DNA from: Pyrinomonadaceae bacterium
Lineage (GTDB): Bacteria; Acidobacteriota; Blastocatellia; Pyrinomonadales; Pyrinomonadaceae
Length of the DNA stretch: 64,000 bases
Assembly (NCBI GenBank): GCA_019694395.1
Contig: JAIBCC010000016.1
Coordinates: 62,001-126,000, forward strand
Direction of reading: 5' to 3'
Below, one piece after another: positions 8,501 to 16,640 of this stretch. Every line of letters begins with the position of its first letter. Positions within the stretch are counted from its first letter, which is position 1. The translations under genes were made by a program, and so were the position numbers. The notes below the pieces were generated by a model that saw nothing but the letters and a program-made list of their open reading frames with translations, had not been told where the DNA came from and did not search any database.

Positions 8501-8674
8501 AAAGATGATGTTTGGCTGTTAGGCGCAAACGGCGGCGAGGAAAAGAAATTGACAGCCAATAACGATTCACGTCTTTATTTTTCAAGTATGGCGTGGTCGC
8601 CTGATAACAATTCGATTTTCTACGGCAAACAATCGCGTTACAGTTTGCTTTCGATGCTGACAAATTTTAAGTAA
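5570..8674 (+). CDS. Membrane Ser/Thr protein kinase with C-terminal PD40/TolB-like propeller
   Basis: A 1034-residue PknB-type kinase. It has an N-terminal helical segment (1-60), a kinase domain (about 83-355) with the glycine loop GEGGMG at 91-96, Lys113, HRDIKPDN at 204-211, DFG at 224-226 and APE-like MSPEQ near 263, one membrane helix at 393-416, and a long extracytoplasmic region of PD40/WD40-like repeats (FSPDGK, WSPNGE, WSPDSK, LSPDGK). All catalytic residues are present. The layout suggests sensing outside and phosphorylation inside. The start has no Shine-Dalgarno. Secreted protein genes follow on the same strand, the next only 10 bp away. Confidence 0.95.
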   Translation: MSPERLKKVEEIYHAVLEISPNERNSFLQNKCENDEELRREIESLLFYENDFDSLIDVAPKSLITEVFSSKKDAKIINKKINQYKIERKIGEGGMGAVYLAKDTKLERKVAVKLLSEEFSKDKTRRNRFFQEAKSASALNHPNILTVHEIGEFEKTHFIVTEFIEGRTLNKYLVDEKPTLQAILELATQIASALSAAHEAGIIHRDIKPDNVMVRNDGIVKVLDFGIAKLMDSVKSPEIDNEAETRAKPATLPGMIIGTPAYMSPEQARGTRIDLRSDIFSFGVLLYEMIAGKQPFVGATRMDVIGSILKDEPIPLTEHQPKIPHELEKVVEKTLRKDREQRYQHIKDLLIDLNDIKKTIEYDTKLITHQTGSSRALTTVNTTSGIVTQRRFSIIHLLLFFVIAGGIAGLIWWFWLKSNNNFEQLKTSEIVNWASKSGEVYSIGSFSPDGKMIAFASTKSGSKNIWIKQTNSGEAIQITKDEFRNENPIWSPNGEELAYFSTKGEKAGFWRIPVLGGAPKLIATVEDGSSFLRYWSKKDVIYYESKNELFTVDVNSGQSKQITDFAAKNIEANLLSISPDEQNLVYVTFEAEQATLWTKKINEQNSKELAKVSPQIRNLIWHPDNRRIFFSDAVDGILQVFVSDANSFSPRQISNAERDCFALDVAPDGTKILYGSAKEESDIWGFNLKENKEFTVAADIDSELWANVSLDGKTLAYQSIKNLSQGNKLFRGKILTQTLNSQNQPVEVANEGGLPVWSPDGKNVAFMRWVDNKYRIEVSSFNGGQKQLIANDVNSVSYTLLPYNRLQKNDFSWSPDSKKIAYLSNKDGHPNIWLVNADGSNDFQLTNNQNKEINLSCPLWSADGKQIFYTSKNEAPDAEGKRVIIWQIEIEAKNPKQLTQPGKFLRLLGWGQNGNEILFAAIEGASSVGLQPEVTLHRLNVKTGAAQQIAMLKEVYLYNINLSPDGKTIAFVAHRNDKDDVWLLGANGGEEKKLTANNDSRLYFSSMAWSPDNNSIFYGKQSRYSLLSMLTNFK

Positions 8675-8684
8675 GAGGAGTTTT

Positions 8685-9086
8685 ATGATGAGAAAAGTAT
8701 CTATTTTGCGAATAACTTTGGTAATTTTGCTTTTGGTCATAGCCGGAATTCCGGTTGTTTCAGCCAACCCGGATGATTGTGCGGCAAAAACAGATGCAGA
8801 TTTGGTAAAAGCCATTAAAGAAAAACTTAGTGCCAAATACGAAAGCCAATTGAATCATATTAATGTTCACGTTCAGGATCACGAAGTTTTTCTGGAAGGT
8901 TGGGCAACTACCGAAAAAATCAAAAAAGACATTGAGAAAATCGTTAAAAAAGTAAAATGTGTCAAAAAGATTAATAATAATTTGAAAATCGGAGTTGGCG
9001 GCGGTTGTGATCTGGCAACACAAAAACCTTGCGGAGATATTTGCATTCCTAAAAGTCAAACCTGCAATATCGGAAAGGGAAATTAA
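8685..9086 (+). CDS. Secreted BON-domain protein
   Basis: A 133-residue protein: signal peptide (about 1-27), then a BON domain (about 36-100: DLVKAIKEKLSAKYE, VHVQDHEVFLEGWA, VKKINNNLKI). BON domains are thought to bind phospholipid or other envelope components. A C-terminal tail carries four cysteines (GCDLATQKPCGDICIPKSQTC), probably disulfide-bonded outside the cytoplasm. GAGGAG precedes the ATGATG start. It follows the kinase by 10 bp and precedes the papain-like gene by 24 bp, so it may belong to one operon. Confidence 0.8.
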   Translation: MMRKVSILRITLVILLLVIAGIPVVSANPDDCAAKTDADLVKAIKEKLSAKYESQLNHINVHVQDHEVFLEGWATTEKIKKDIEKIVKKVKCVKKINNNLKIGVGGGCDLATQKPCGDICIPKSQTCNIGKGN

Positions 9087-9110
9087 GTCAAAGAATAAAG
9101 GGCAAAAGGA

Positions 9111-10217
9111 ATGAAAGTATTGAGCATTATAAAAATTCTCTTGATTATTTTCTGTTCTGTTTTGCCCGTTTTTACTCAAACGATCTTAGATAATCTTCAG
9201 GAAACTCAGGAAAAACTCTGCCGTGAACAACCTATCAGTCAGAATCGAACGTATTCATTCAGGCAAGCACCGCGTTCAACGCTTGAAAAAGGCGCGGCGG
9301 GACCAAAACCATGGTATCGAAAACTTTTTCCTTTTCTGAAACCTCCGTTGGAAAAATATGGCGTTGATGATGTTCGGACGCTGAAAGAAAATTACGGGCG
9401 ACCTGCTCCGCTTGGTGAAACAAAGCGTTCCAAAGCAATCCGCGCCAACCTTGAGCAAAATCTTTTCGATTTAGAGCAAAAAGTAAAATTATCCAAATTT
9501 GATTGGCGGGAAAACGGTATTAAAGCCGGCGCAGTCGGAAATCAAGGCGGGACAAAAGGCTTTGCCTGCAACACTTGTTGGGCATTTGCTACGATTGACG
9601 CAATCCAGATCGGTCGTCAGCTCGCGGCAACGCGCGAAAAACGCGAGTTCAATCAGTCTTTGCGACCAAGTGCCCGTCAGCTCGTCAGTTGTATGGTCAA
9701 AAAGCCGGAAGAATTTTGCTCAAATAACTGGCACGGTTCGGCTTTTGATTTTATGTTGGAAAAAGGTTTGCCGTTAGGCGGTGTCACCAAGTATGTTCCC
9801 GAAGATCATAAAACCTGGGAATGCGAACCTGACGAATATCTTAAAATTCTAACCTGGGATTTTGTCAGTTCGTCGCCGCAAAAAATTGCCTCCACGACAG
9901 AAATTAAAAAAGCGATAATTCTTTACGGTTCAGTAGTTTCGATGCTCAGTTTTGATAACTGTTTTTGGCTTTACAGCAACGGAGTTTTTAACGAAGAAAG
10001 ATTCAGAGACGGAAGTCATTTTGTAATTATCATCGGTTGGGACGATGAAAAAGGCGCGTGGCTGGTCAAAAATTCATACGGCGAAGATTGGGGCGAAAAA
10101 GGTTTCGGCTGGATCAAATACGGGAGCAATAACATCGGTCAATGGGCGGCATTTGTCGTGCCTGACCCGAAAGAAGAGGAACGAATCATAAACAAGTTAA
10201 AAGAAGGTGAGAAATGA
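9111..10217 (+). CDS. Secreted papain-family (C1) cysteine protease
   Basis: A 368-residue protein with an N-terminal signal peptide, a roughly 100-residue pro-like region and a C1A peptidase domain (about 128-355). The active-site elements are all there: Gln145 for the oxyanion hole, Cys156 in CNTCWAFA, His303 in GSHFVIIIGW and Asn321 in NSYGEDWGEKGFGW. The pro-region has no clear ERFNIN motif. Its stop overlaps the start of the next gene (ATGA). Papain-type proteases are less common in bacteria than in eukaryotes. An exported digestive or processing protease is the simplest reading. Confidence 0.9.
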   Translation: MKVLSIIKILLIIFCSVLPVFTQTILDNLQETQEKLCREQPISQNRTYSFRQAPRSTLEKGAAGPKPWYRKLFPFLKPPLEKYGVDDVRTLKENYGRPAPLGETKRSKAIRANLEQNLFDLEQKVKLSKFDWRENGIKAGAVGNQGGTKGFACNTCWAFATIDAIQIGRQLAATREKREFNQSLRPSARQLVSCMVKKPEEFCSNNWHGSAFDFMLEKGLPLGGVTKYVPEDHKTWECEPDEYLKILTWDFVSSSPQKIASTTEIKKAIILYGSVVSMLSFDNCFWLYSNGVFNEERFRDGSHFVIIIGWDDEKGAWLVKNSYGEDWGEKGFGWIKYGSNNIGQWAAFVVPDPKEEERIINKLKEGEK

Positions 10218-11923
10218 AAAATTTGCTGTTGAAATTTATTGTTGTAATCATTTGTCTTCCTACAAATTTACTGGCTCAAGCAAACATTCTTGCCTCGCTT
10301 GATTTTGATATTCATCAGGACGGATTTGCTTTCAAAAATTACCAAAACGAAGGTGAAGATTGGAAAAATGACATCGGTGCAGAGGATTTGATCCGAATGT
10401 TCGGAATTAAAGCCGTTTGCAAAAGCGGAACGAACGCCCAAAATTGTGTCCTGAAAGCCGCCGCCCGCAAATGGATCGAGCATTATCTCGAAGCAATGGA
10501 TATTGGACATTGCGAAGGAATTGCCGTTGCGAGTTTAAGATTTAAAACCGAATTAGCTTTCAAAAAGAGAATTTTGCCCAAAGAATTTCAGTCAGAAGCA
10601 TCTACGGCGTATCAACTCAAGCTTCAGCAAAATATCCGAAATTATGTGGCGTATTATTGGATTACTCAAACTTTTGATGAAGTCACGATTCCAACCAAAA
10701 AGATGGCGGAGCTGGGTCCGGTTAAAATGGTCGAAATCCTGATTGATTCGATGAACAATCGCAAGGATACTTATTTACTCGGCATCAAAAAATACGAAAA
10801 CGGCAGAATCTTTGACGGACACGCCATTGCACCGATTGCCATTGAAGACACCGGAAATCAATACAAGATTCACGTTTACGATAATAATTTTCCGGGCGAA
10901 ATCCGGTATCTTTACATTAACAAAACGGGAACTCAGCAATGGAGTTATAATGCCACGGCAAATCCCAATGCCAAACCGAATTATGTCGGTGATATTTCTA
11001 CCAAAACGCTGGATATGACCGCGACTTCGTGGCGCGAAGGCAAATGTTTCAGTGCGTCGTTTGCTGATGAGGATGAAAAAGGCGAAGGCTGCGGAAACGA
11101 AACTGCAAGTCTCAATAAACCGATTTTCAGAAACGCTTCATTTGCCAAGAACTCACAAGATCCGCACGGAGAAGATGCCGAATTTTTTCTAACGGGCGAA
11201 GGAGATATGTTAGTTATCGAAAATGGCAAACGGCTTGGCTACGACCCGAGTGATGACCATTTTCACGAAGAAATTCCTGACGGAAATCCGAATTTATTGA
11301 TTGGCGGATTTGAAGAAGATTTGCAGCATTACACTTTGCCGTATGAAGAATCTGAAGACCCTTACACAATAGTTTTTTCCGGCAGACATTTGAACAAAGA
11401 AAGCAATTTGAACTTTGTCTTTTCCGCCCCGGGTTTTACGGTTGGCTTTGACGGAATCAAACTTGACCCGGGCGAAACTCTAACGGCTGAAATTTCGCGT
11501 GACGGCGAGCAAATTCATTTTACTGCCAGTGCGGATAGCGAAACTCCCGAAGTATTTTTTGCTTTTGATTCTGAAGATGATGCAAAAGCCAGTTATATCA
11601 CGAATATTGAAGGCATTGAGTTAGCAGCCGGAAAGACTTTAACTTATGACTTTGATTTTGAACATGGCAAACTCTTTTTCAGCGATGATGACGGCAATGA
11701 AGATGATTACGACATCGAACTTTATCGTATCAATGCCGACGGCACTGTTCAGGAATATTTGCAAAACGACCTCAATATCGGAAAATCAGACAAATACGAA
11801 ATGGACTTTGGCGATTGGGACGGTAAAGGCGATATGTGCTTCAAAGATGATGAAGACGGAGACGGTTTTGACGATGAGCAATGTGATGAAGAACCGAATG
11901 AAGAACCGCCGGGTAGCAAGTAA
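10214..11923 (+). CDS. Secreted acidic protein with a putative cysteine-peptidase-like N-terminal domain
   Basis: A 569-residue protein not matched to a named family. A signal peptide (1-21) is followed by a domain of about 25-245 with Cys100 in GHCEGIAVASLRF, His203 in FDGHAIAP and Asp223 in VYDNNFPG, an arrangement like the Cys-His-Asp order of papain-like or transglutaminase-like folds. Residues 290-569 look beta-rich and end in an Asp/Glu tail (KDDEDGDGFDDEQCDEE) that could bind calcium. The start overlaps the papain-like gene by 4 bp, so the two are translationally coupled: protease and partner, or two proteases. The stop lies inside a word repeat. Confidence 0.6.
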   Translation: MKNLLLKFIVVIICLPTNLLAQANILASLDFDIHQDGFAFKNYQNEGEDWKNDIGAEDLIRMFGIKAVCKSGTNAQNCVLKAAARKWIEHYLEAMDIGHCEGIAVASLRFKTELAFKKRILPKEFQSEASTAYQLKLQQNIRNYVAYYWITQTFDEVTIPTKKMAELGPVKMVEILIDSMNNRKDTYLLGIKKYENGRIFDGHAIAPIAIEDTGNQYKIHVYDNNFPGEIRYLYINKTGTQQWSYNATANPNAKPNYVGDISTKTLDMTATSWREGKCFSASFADEDEKGEGCGNETASLNKPIFRNASFAKNSQDPHGEDAEFFLTGEGDMLVIENGKRLGYDPSDDHFHEEIPDGNPNLLIGGFEEDLQHYTLPYEESEDPYTIVFSGRHLNKESNLNFVFSAPGFTVGFDGIKLDPGETLTAEISRDGEQIHFTASADSETPEVFFAFDSEDDAKASYITNIEGIELAAGKTLTYDFDFEHGKLFFSDDDGNEDDYDIELYRINADGTVQEYLQNDLNIGKSDKYEMDFGDWDGKGDMCFKDDEDGDGFDDEQCDEEPNEEPPGSK

Positions 11924-11991
11924 AAAGGCAAAAGTAAAAAGTAAAAATCCTTTAATAAACTTTGCTCCTTTGCATCTTTGCGCCTTTGCGT
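11922..11991. repeat. Tandem-word repeats: AGTAAAA-type heptamers and CTTTGCNN octamers
   Basis: Just after the stop codon come AGGCAAA/AGTAAAA/AGTAAAA units (about 11926-11948). Then follow four exact-period octamers CTTTGCTC, CTTTGCAT, CTTTGCGC and CTTTGCGT at 11960-11991. Part of the right block can pair with the left block. It fills the gap before the M20 peptidase gene. Confidence 0.65.
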
Positions 11992-12006
11992 TGAAAATAA
12001 AAGTTA

Positions 12007-13008
12007 ATGAATCTATTTGAATTAACCACAAATTTGATGAAAATTCCGTCTGTTTCGGGTAACGAAGAAGCAGTCGGATTTTTTTTACGCGATCATTTGA
12101 CCGAACTTGGTTGGACGGTTGAATTACAGCCTGTTTCGGAAAATCAAAACAACGTCATTGCTTATTTGAACGACACACCGAGAGTTTTTCTTTCAACACA
12201 TTTGGATACAGTTCCGCCATTTATTCCGCCAACCGAAGATGAAAAAAAGATTTACGGACGCGGCGCGTGTGATGCGAAAGGAATTATTGCTTCACAAATT
12301 ACAGCGGCGGAAGAATTGCGGAAACAGGGAATTACTGATATTGGATTGCTTTATACAGTTGAAGAGGAAACCTCATCAATCGGAGCGAAAGCTGCTAATA
12401 ATCATTCGCTGGCTCAAAAATGTGAGTATCTCATCAACGGCGAACCGACCGATAATGATTTAGCAATCGGTTCAAAAGGAACTTTTCGTTTAAAAATTAT
12501 TGCCGAGGGCAAAGCGGCGCATTCGGCTTATCCTGAAATGGGCGAATCGGCTATCGAAAAACTACTTGATATTTTGCACGACATTCGACTTGCCGAATTT
12601 CCGAATGACGATTTTTTCGGTGAAACAACAGTTAATATCGGCACGATTGAGGGTGGACTCGCACTTAATGTCATTCCACCGCGAGCCGAAGCCGGAATCG
12701 CCATTCGTCTGACTACACCGCGTGCGCCTGTTGAAAAGTTACTCAATGAAATTGTCGGCGAGGACGGAAAAATCGAAGTTTTATCGTGCAGCGAACCGAT
12801 AAAAATGCTTGCCGTTGAAGGCTTTAACCAAAAACCTGTCCGTTTTACCACCGATATTCCATATTTGACCAATTGGGGACAGCCGCTTTTACTTGGCGCA
12901 GGTTCAATTCTGGTCGCACATACCAAAGACGAATTTGTGTTGAAAAAAGACTTGGAAGAAGCAGTTAAACTCTATGTAAATTTAGTGAAAAGTCTGTTAG
13001 AAAAATAA
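12007..13008 (+). CDS. M20-family metallopeptidase / deacylase (ArgE/DapE-like)
   Basis: A 333-residue cytoplasmic amidohydrolase. Metal and catalytic motifs are in order: HLDTVP (His65, Asp67), GACDAKG (Asp89), catalytic Glu in EEE (119-121), then the dimerisation (lid) domain with GKAAHSAYPEMGESAI. The family includes acetylornithine deacetylase, succinyl-diaminopimelate desuccinylase and carboxypeptidase G2. The sequence alone does not settle the substrate, and no arg or lys genes adjoin. No Shine-Dalgarno was seen. Confidence 0.88.
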   Translation: MNLFELTTNLMKIPSVSGNEEAVGFFLRDHLTELGWTVELQPVSENQNNVIAYLNDTPRVFLSTHLDTVPPFIPPTEDEKKIYGRGACDAKGIIASQITAAEELRKQGITDIGLLYTVEEETSSIGAKAANNHSLAQKCEYLINGEPTDNDLAIGSKGTFRLKIIAEGKAAHSAYPEMGESAIEKLLDILHDIRLAEFPNDDFFGETTVNIGTIEGGLALNVIPPRAEAGIAIRLTTPRAPVEKLLNEIVGEDGKIEVLSCSEPIKMLAVEGFNQKPVRFTTDIPYLTNWGQPLLLGAGSILVAHTKDEFVLKKDLEEAVKLYVNLVKSLLEK

Positions 13009-13019
13009 AAGTGACTTAA

Positions 13020-13604
13020 ATGAAGAGAATAGTTACGATAATTTTCTATGTAGTTCTGGCAGGCTGCGCCAAAGTAGAATTAATTTCTGACAAAAAAACA
13101 CCTTTGCCTGTAACTTCACCAACAGCTTTGGAAATTCCCGTTCTAAAACCGATAGTTGTAAAAATTGACCTAAATCAAAGACAAAAGAAATATTTAGAAG
13201 AATCTTTGCCGTCAAACGTGCGCGAAATTCTGGAAAAATCAGAAAAGTTTGAGGTTTTAAAAGAAGTGATTGGGAAAGAAAATTCTGAGCGTGAATTAAT
13301 GACCTTTGAACCGAACCGAACTGCCAAAATCACCATTGAAAAAGACAAAAAGGAAATTCTGGAAGCCTTTTTTTATGATGCGGCAAGAGAAGATTCTCCG
13401 GCAGCTTGCTACGAACCTCATCACGCCATTCGCGCAGCATTTCAAAACAAAACGGTTGAAATCGAAATTTGTTTTAGTTGTTCGAGGTTTGAGGTTAAAA
13501 GCGAATATGGAAATTTCAGCGGAACAATCACGCGTAAAAACCCAAAATCCGAAAAAATTCTCGACCGAATCATAACTGCTCAAGGCATTGAATTTAAGAA
13601 TTAA
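13020..13604 (+). CDS. Lipoprotein of unknown function
   Basis: A 194-residue protein with a lipobox (VVLAGC, lipidated Cys at 17). The rest is soluble, lysine- and glutamate-rich, with two Cys in CFSCSRF near residue 150. It was not recognised as a family member. The gene starts 11 bp after the M20 peptidase stop, so they are probably co-transcribed. Confidence 0.65.
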   Translation: MKRIVTIIFYVVLAGCAKVELISDKKTPLPVTSPTALEIPVLKPIVVKIDLNQRQKKYLEESLPSNVREILEKSEKFEVLKEVIGKENSERELMTFEPNRTAKITIEKDKKEILEAFFYDAAREDSPAACYEPHHAIRAAFQNKTVEIEICFSCSRFEVKSEYGNFSGTITRKNPKSEKILDRIITAQGIEFKN

Positions 13605-13745
13605 AATCACCAAGCCTCAATTGTTAGCTTTCAATTCTTTTCCTCTTGGCAAATCTCTGAAAATCAATGTTTTAATCAAATCTCAGAAAGACCGGAAATT
13701 CAGCATAAAACCTAAAAAATCTTGCTGAAACTTTCAAAAGAATTC

Positions 13746-13775
13746 TTGACACTTAGCTGTTTAACTGTGTATTAT
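13746..13775 (+). promoter_or_regulatory. Promoter of the pilB-pilT-pilC cluster
   Basis: TTGACA (13746-13751), an 18-bp spacer and TATTAT (13770-13775). The leader of about 115 bases is long for this window. It begins with a hairpin, AACGATG (13783-13789) and CATCGTT (13795-13801), around a 5-base loop, which may stabilise or regulate the mRNA. Confidence 0.65.
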
Positions 13776-13896
13776 TAGTTTTAACGATGTTTGGCATCGT
13801 TCACTTTGCTACCCCTTCACATACCCTGAATCTGCAAGAGCAGAAACAGTAACTCCTTGTAACTTTTACATTTTAAGGAACTTATACAGATAAACA

Positions 13897-15723
13897 ATGT
13901 CAGCAAAACTCGGTGAAATCCTCGTTCGTGAGAACCTTCTAAGTCCAAACCAATTGCGAGAGGCTCTGGAATATCAGCGTTCCAATGGTGGTCGTCTCGG
14001 TTCTAATTTGGTTAAACTTGGATTTATTTCTGACGACGTAATAACTTCGGTTCTCTCCCGACAGTATGGTGTTCCCTCGATTAATCTGGAGCTTTTCCAA
14101 ATTGAACCCGAAACAATTAACCTAATTTCCCAAGAAGTTGCGCTTAAATACATCGTTTTACCCATTTCCAAAGTCGGTCCGACACTGACAATGGCAATGG
14201 CGGATCCGACCAATGTTTTTGCGATGGACGACATTAAGTTTATGACCGGACTTAATGTTGAACCTGTTATTGCTTCGGAAGCATCCATTCAAGCCTCAAT
14301 CGGAAAATATTACAGCACTTCCAAATCTATCGAAGTTGTTGGAATCGGAATGGATAGTTTGGAAAGGATCGGAGCAAAGAATGGCAGCCGTAATGGAACC
14401 ACGGCAAGATCTGAAGCCAGACTTGAACACTCAGACCTTAACGTTTCTCTTGATCGTTTCCAGTTTGCCAAAGCTGATGTTGATGAAGAGTTTGAGGTAG
14501 TTGAAGAAAATGAAGAAATCGACCTCGCCCAATTAGCCAAAGCCAGTGAAGATGCGCCGGTCGTGCGTCTGGTCAATGTTTTGTTAGTTGACTCGCTTCG
14601 TCGCGGCGCATCAGACATTCACATTGAACCTTACGAAAAAGATTTTCGCATCAGATTCCGCATTGACGGCGTTTTGTATGATGTGATGCACCCGCCGATG
14701 AAAATGCGTGATGCTTTGCTTTCACGGCTGAAGATTATGTCGAAACTTGATATTTCCGAAAAACGCCTGCCGCAGGACGGACGTATCAAAATCAAAGTAA
14801 AAATCGACAATCGCTCACGGGAACTCGATTTCCGTGTTTCTACTTTGCCGACCCTTTTCGGCGAAAAGATCGTGTTGCGTCTTTTAGATAAAGAAAAATT
14901 AATGCTCGATATGACCAAACTTGGTTTTGAGCCTCAATCACTGGAAATTTTCCAACGCAACATTTCTAAACCTTACGGAATGGTTCTTGTAACAGGTCCG
15001 ACGGGTTCGGGTAAAACGAATACGCTTTATTCTGCGCTTCAAACTTTGAACACGCCTGAAACCAACATTATGACCGCCGAAGATCCGGTCGAATTCAATC
15101 TGCCCGGAATTAATCAGGTTCAAATGAAAGAACAAATCGGTCTGAACTTTGCGGCGGCACTTCGTTCTTTCTTGCGCCAAGACCCGAATATCGTTCTCGT
15201 CGGCGAAATCCGTGACTTTGAAACGGCGGAAATCGCCATCAAAGCTGCGTTGACCGGTCACTTAGTGCTTTCGACTTTGCACACCAACGATGCGCCTTCG
15301 ACTATTTCGCGGATGGTCAATATGGGTATTGAACCGTTTTTGGTGGCAACTTCGGTCAATATTATTCAGGCGCAAAGACTTATTCGCCGCATTTGCAAAG
15401 ACTGCAAAGAGGAAGCAAGTATTCCGGTTGAAGCATTGATTGAAACAGGTTTTTCACCCGAAGAAGCCGAAACTCTTAAAGTTTATAAAGGAAAAGGCTG
15501 TAATACTTGTAACGGAACAGGTTACAAAGGTCGGGTTGGGCTATATGAAGTAATGGAAATTACGGATGAACTCCGCGAATTAATTATCATCGGCGCGAGT
15601 GCCATCGAATTAAGAAAAAAAGCCGTTGATTTAGGAATGATTACCTTACGTGAATCGGGCTTGTATAAATTGAGAGAAGGAATTACGACCATTGAAGAAG
15701 TCGTGAAGGAAACTGTGTTGTAA
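13897..15723 (+). CDS. pilB: Type IV pilus extension ATPase PilB
   Basis: A 608-residue GspE/PilB ATPase: N-terminal MshEN-type domain (about 1-140), linker, then the motor domain with Walker A GPTGSGKT (367-374), Asp and His boxes (AEDPVEF, GEIRDFETAE, STLHTNDAPSTISR) and the four-cysteine zinc site (CKDC...CNTC) characteristic of PilB. It powers pilin polymerisation at the inner membrane. pilT and pilC follow. Confidence 0.96.
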   Translation: MSAKLGEILVRENLLSPNQLREALEYQRSNGGRLGSNLVKLGFISDDVITSVLSRQYGVPSINLELFQIEPETINLISQEVALKYIVLPISKVGPTLTMAMADPTNVFAMDDIKFMTGLNVEPVIASEASIQASIGKYYSTSKSIEVVGIGMDSLERIGAKNGSRNGTTARSEARLEHSDLNVSLDRFQFAKADVDEEFEVVEENEEIDLAQLAKASEDAPVVRLVNVLLVDSLRRGASDIHIEPYEKDFRIRFRIDGVLYDVMHPPMKMRDALLSRLKIMSKLDISEKRLPQDGRIKIKVKIDNRSRELDFRVSTLPTLFGEKIVLRLLDKEKLMLDMTKLGFEPQSLEIFQRNISKPYGMVLVTGPTGSGKTNTLYSALQTLNTPETNIMTAEDPVEFNLPGINQVQMKEQIGLNFAAALRSFLRQDPNIVLVGEIRDFETAEIAIKAALTGHLVLSTLHTNDAPSTISRMVNMGIEPFLVATSVNIIQAQRLIRRICKDCKEEASIPVEALIETGFSPEEAETLKVYKGKGCNTCNGTGYKGRVGLYEVMEITDELRELIIIGASAIELRKKAVDLGMITLRESGLYKLREGITTIEEVVKETVL

Positions 15724-15739
15724 GCAATTTGGAGGAACT

Positions 15740-16549
15740 ATGCTAATCAGAGCAATTGCATTATCGTTAGCTTTATTATTGGGAATCGGAACCATTATCC
15801 CGTTTATGACCGATTCTGCTGAAGCGGGTCCAAAACACCGCAAACCGAAAAAGAAAAAGCTGAAAAAATATTCCAAAGCGTGGTGGCGTTGGTATCACAA
15901 ACAGCAACGTAAAAAACGCGCTCTTCTGGCTCGTAAACGCGCGTTGCGGGCGCGGCAAATCTTGCTGGCGCGTCAGCGGGCTGAGAAAAACAGTGCACCG
16001 AAAGCTAAAGTCAATACAGGTGAAGTTCGTGACCGAGTAGCTAAGGACGAAACAAAAGAAGCCGTTTTGCCATCGGGTAAAAAAGCTCCAAGCAGTTTTA
16101 AACAAAGTCAGGCAACTAACAGTGAGCTTCAATTCCAGGTTAGTGACGATAGCGGAAGCCGTTTAGGAACTGCCTCGCTTTCTGTTTTTGGTCCGGCAAT
16201 GGGCGAAGATGCAGATAGCGGTCGCAACAAAATGGTAGGTGGTGTTCCGACAGGTTCTTTGCGAAGAGGCGTAATTGACAAAATGATGCGTGAAGATGGC
16301 TGGGTGGTCAATGATTACACCAAAGACATTAACGGTAAAAAAGTTTATGTCGTAGTTGCCCAATCTTCGGTCAAAGGTGCTGTTCAATCACGTCTATTCT
16401 ATTTTACCGAAGTTGAAGGAAAGATTTATACGCTTTCAACTAATTCTCCAACCGAAGCGCAGGAACGTATCGCGCAGGAATCGGAAAAAGTGATTCAATC
16501 ACTTCAACGCGGAAATCGTCCGGTTCAAGCGGGATTAAAACAAGAGTAG
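15740..16549 (+). CDS. Secreted basic protein of unknown function between pilB and pilT
   Basis: A 269-residue protein with a signal peptide (1-29), a strongly basic stretch rich in Lys/Arg/Trp (about 30-90), a polar linker and a C-terminal alpha/beta region (about 125-250) that reads like a small folded domain (GWVVNDYTKDINGKKVYVVVAQ, RLFYFTEVEGKIYTLSTN). GGAGG precedes the start and the gene is 16 bp after pilB, so it is part of the pilus operon. I did not recognise a family. A periplasmic or cell-wall-binding role in pilus function is inference from position. Confidence 0.65.
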   Translation: MLIRAIALSLALLLGIGTIIPFMTDSAEAGPKHRKPKKKKLKKYSKAWWRWYHKQQRKKRALLARKRALRARQILLARQRAEKNSAPKAKVNTGEVRDRVAKDETKEAVLPSGKKAPSSFKQSQATNSELQFQVSDDSGSRLGTASLSVFGPAMGEDADSGRNKMVGGVPTGSLRRGVIDKMMREDGWVVNDYTKDINGKKVYVVVAQSSVKGAVQSRLFYFTEVEGKIYTLSTNSPTEAQERIAQESEKVIQSLQRGNRPVQAGLKQE

Positions 16550-16550
16550 G

Positions 16551-16627
16551 TCTAAAGTCTCAAGTCCAAAGTCTCAAGTCCAAATCCACTGGCTTGAGAC
16601 CTGAAGCTTGAGACCTGAGACTTGATA
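16551..16627. repeat. Tandem-word hairpin, word GTCTCAAGTC
   Basis: The left arm (about 16551-16586) carries GTCTCAAGTCCAAA twice; the right arm (16592-16627) carries CTTGAGACCTGAAG, CTTGAGACC and GAGACTTGA. The loop is only a few bases. It begins 1-2 bases after the stop codon of the upstream gene and ends 14 bases before the pilT start. It uses the same word as the repeat at 4471-4581. Confidence 0.75.
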
Positions 16628-16640
16628 CTTAATAAAAACT

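Noticed and set aside
8760..9179. 139-codon minus-strand frame opposite the BON gene
   Set aside because: Phe/Cys-rich composition typical of an antisense shadow. The BON frame has a signal peptide and ribosome site.
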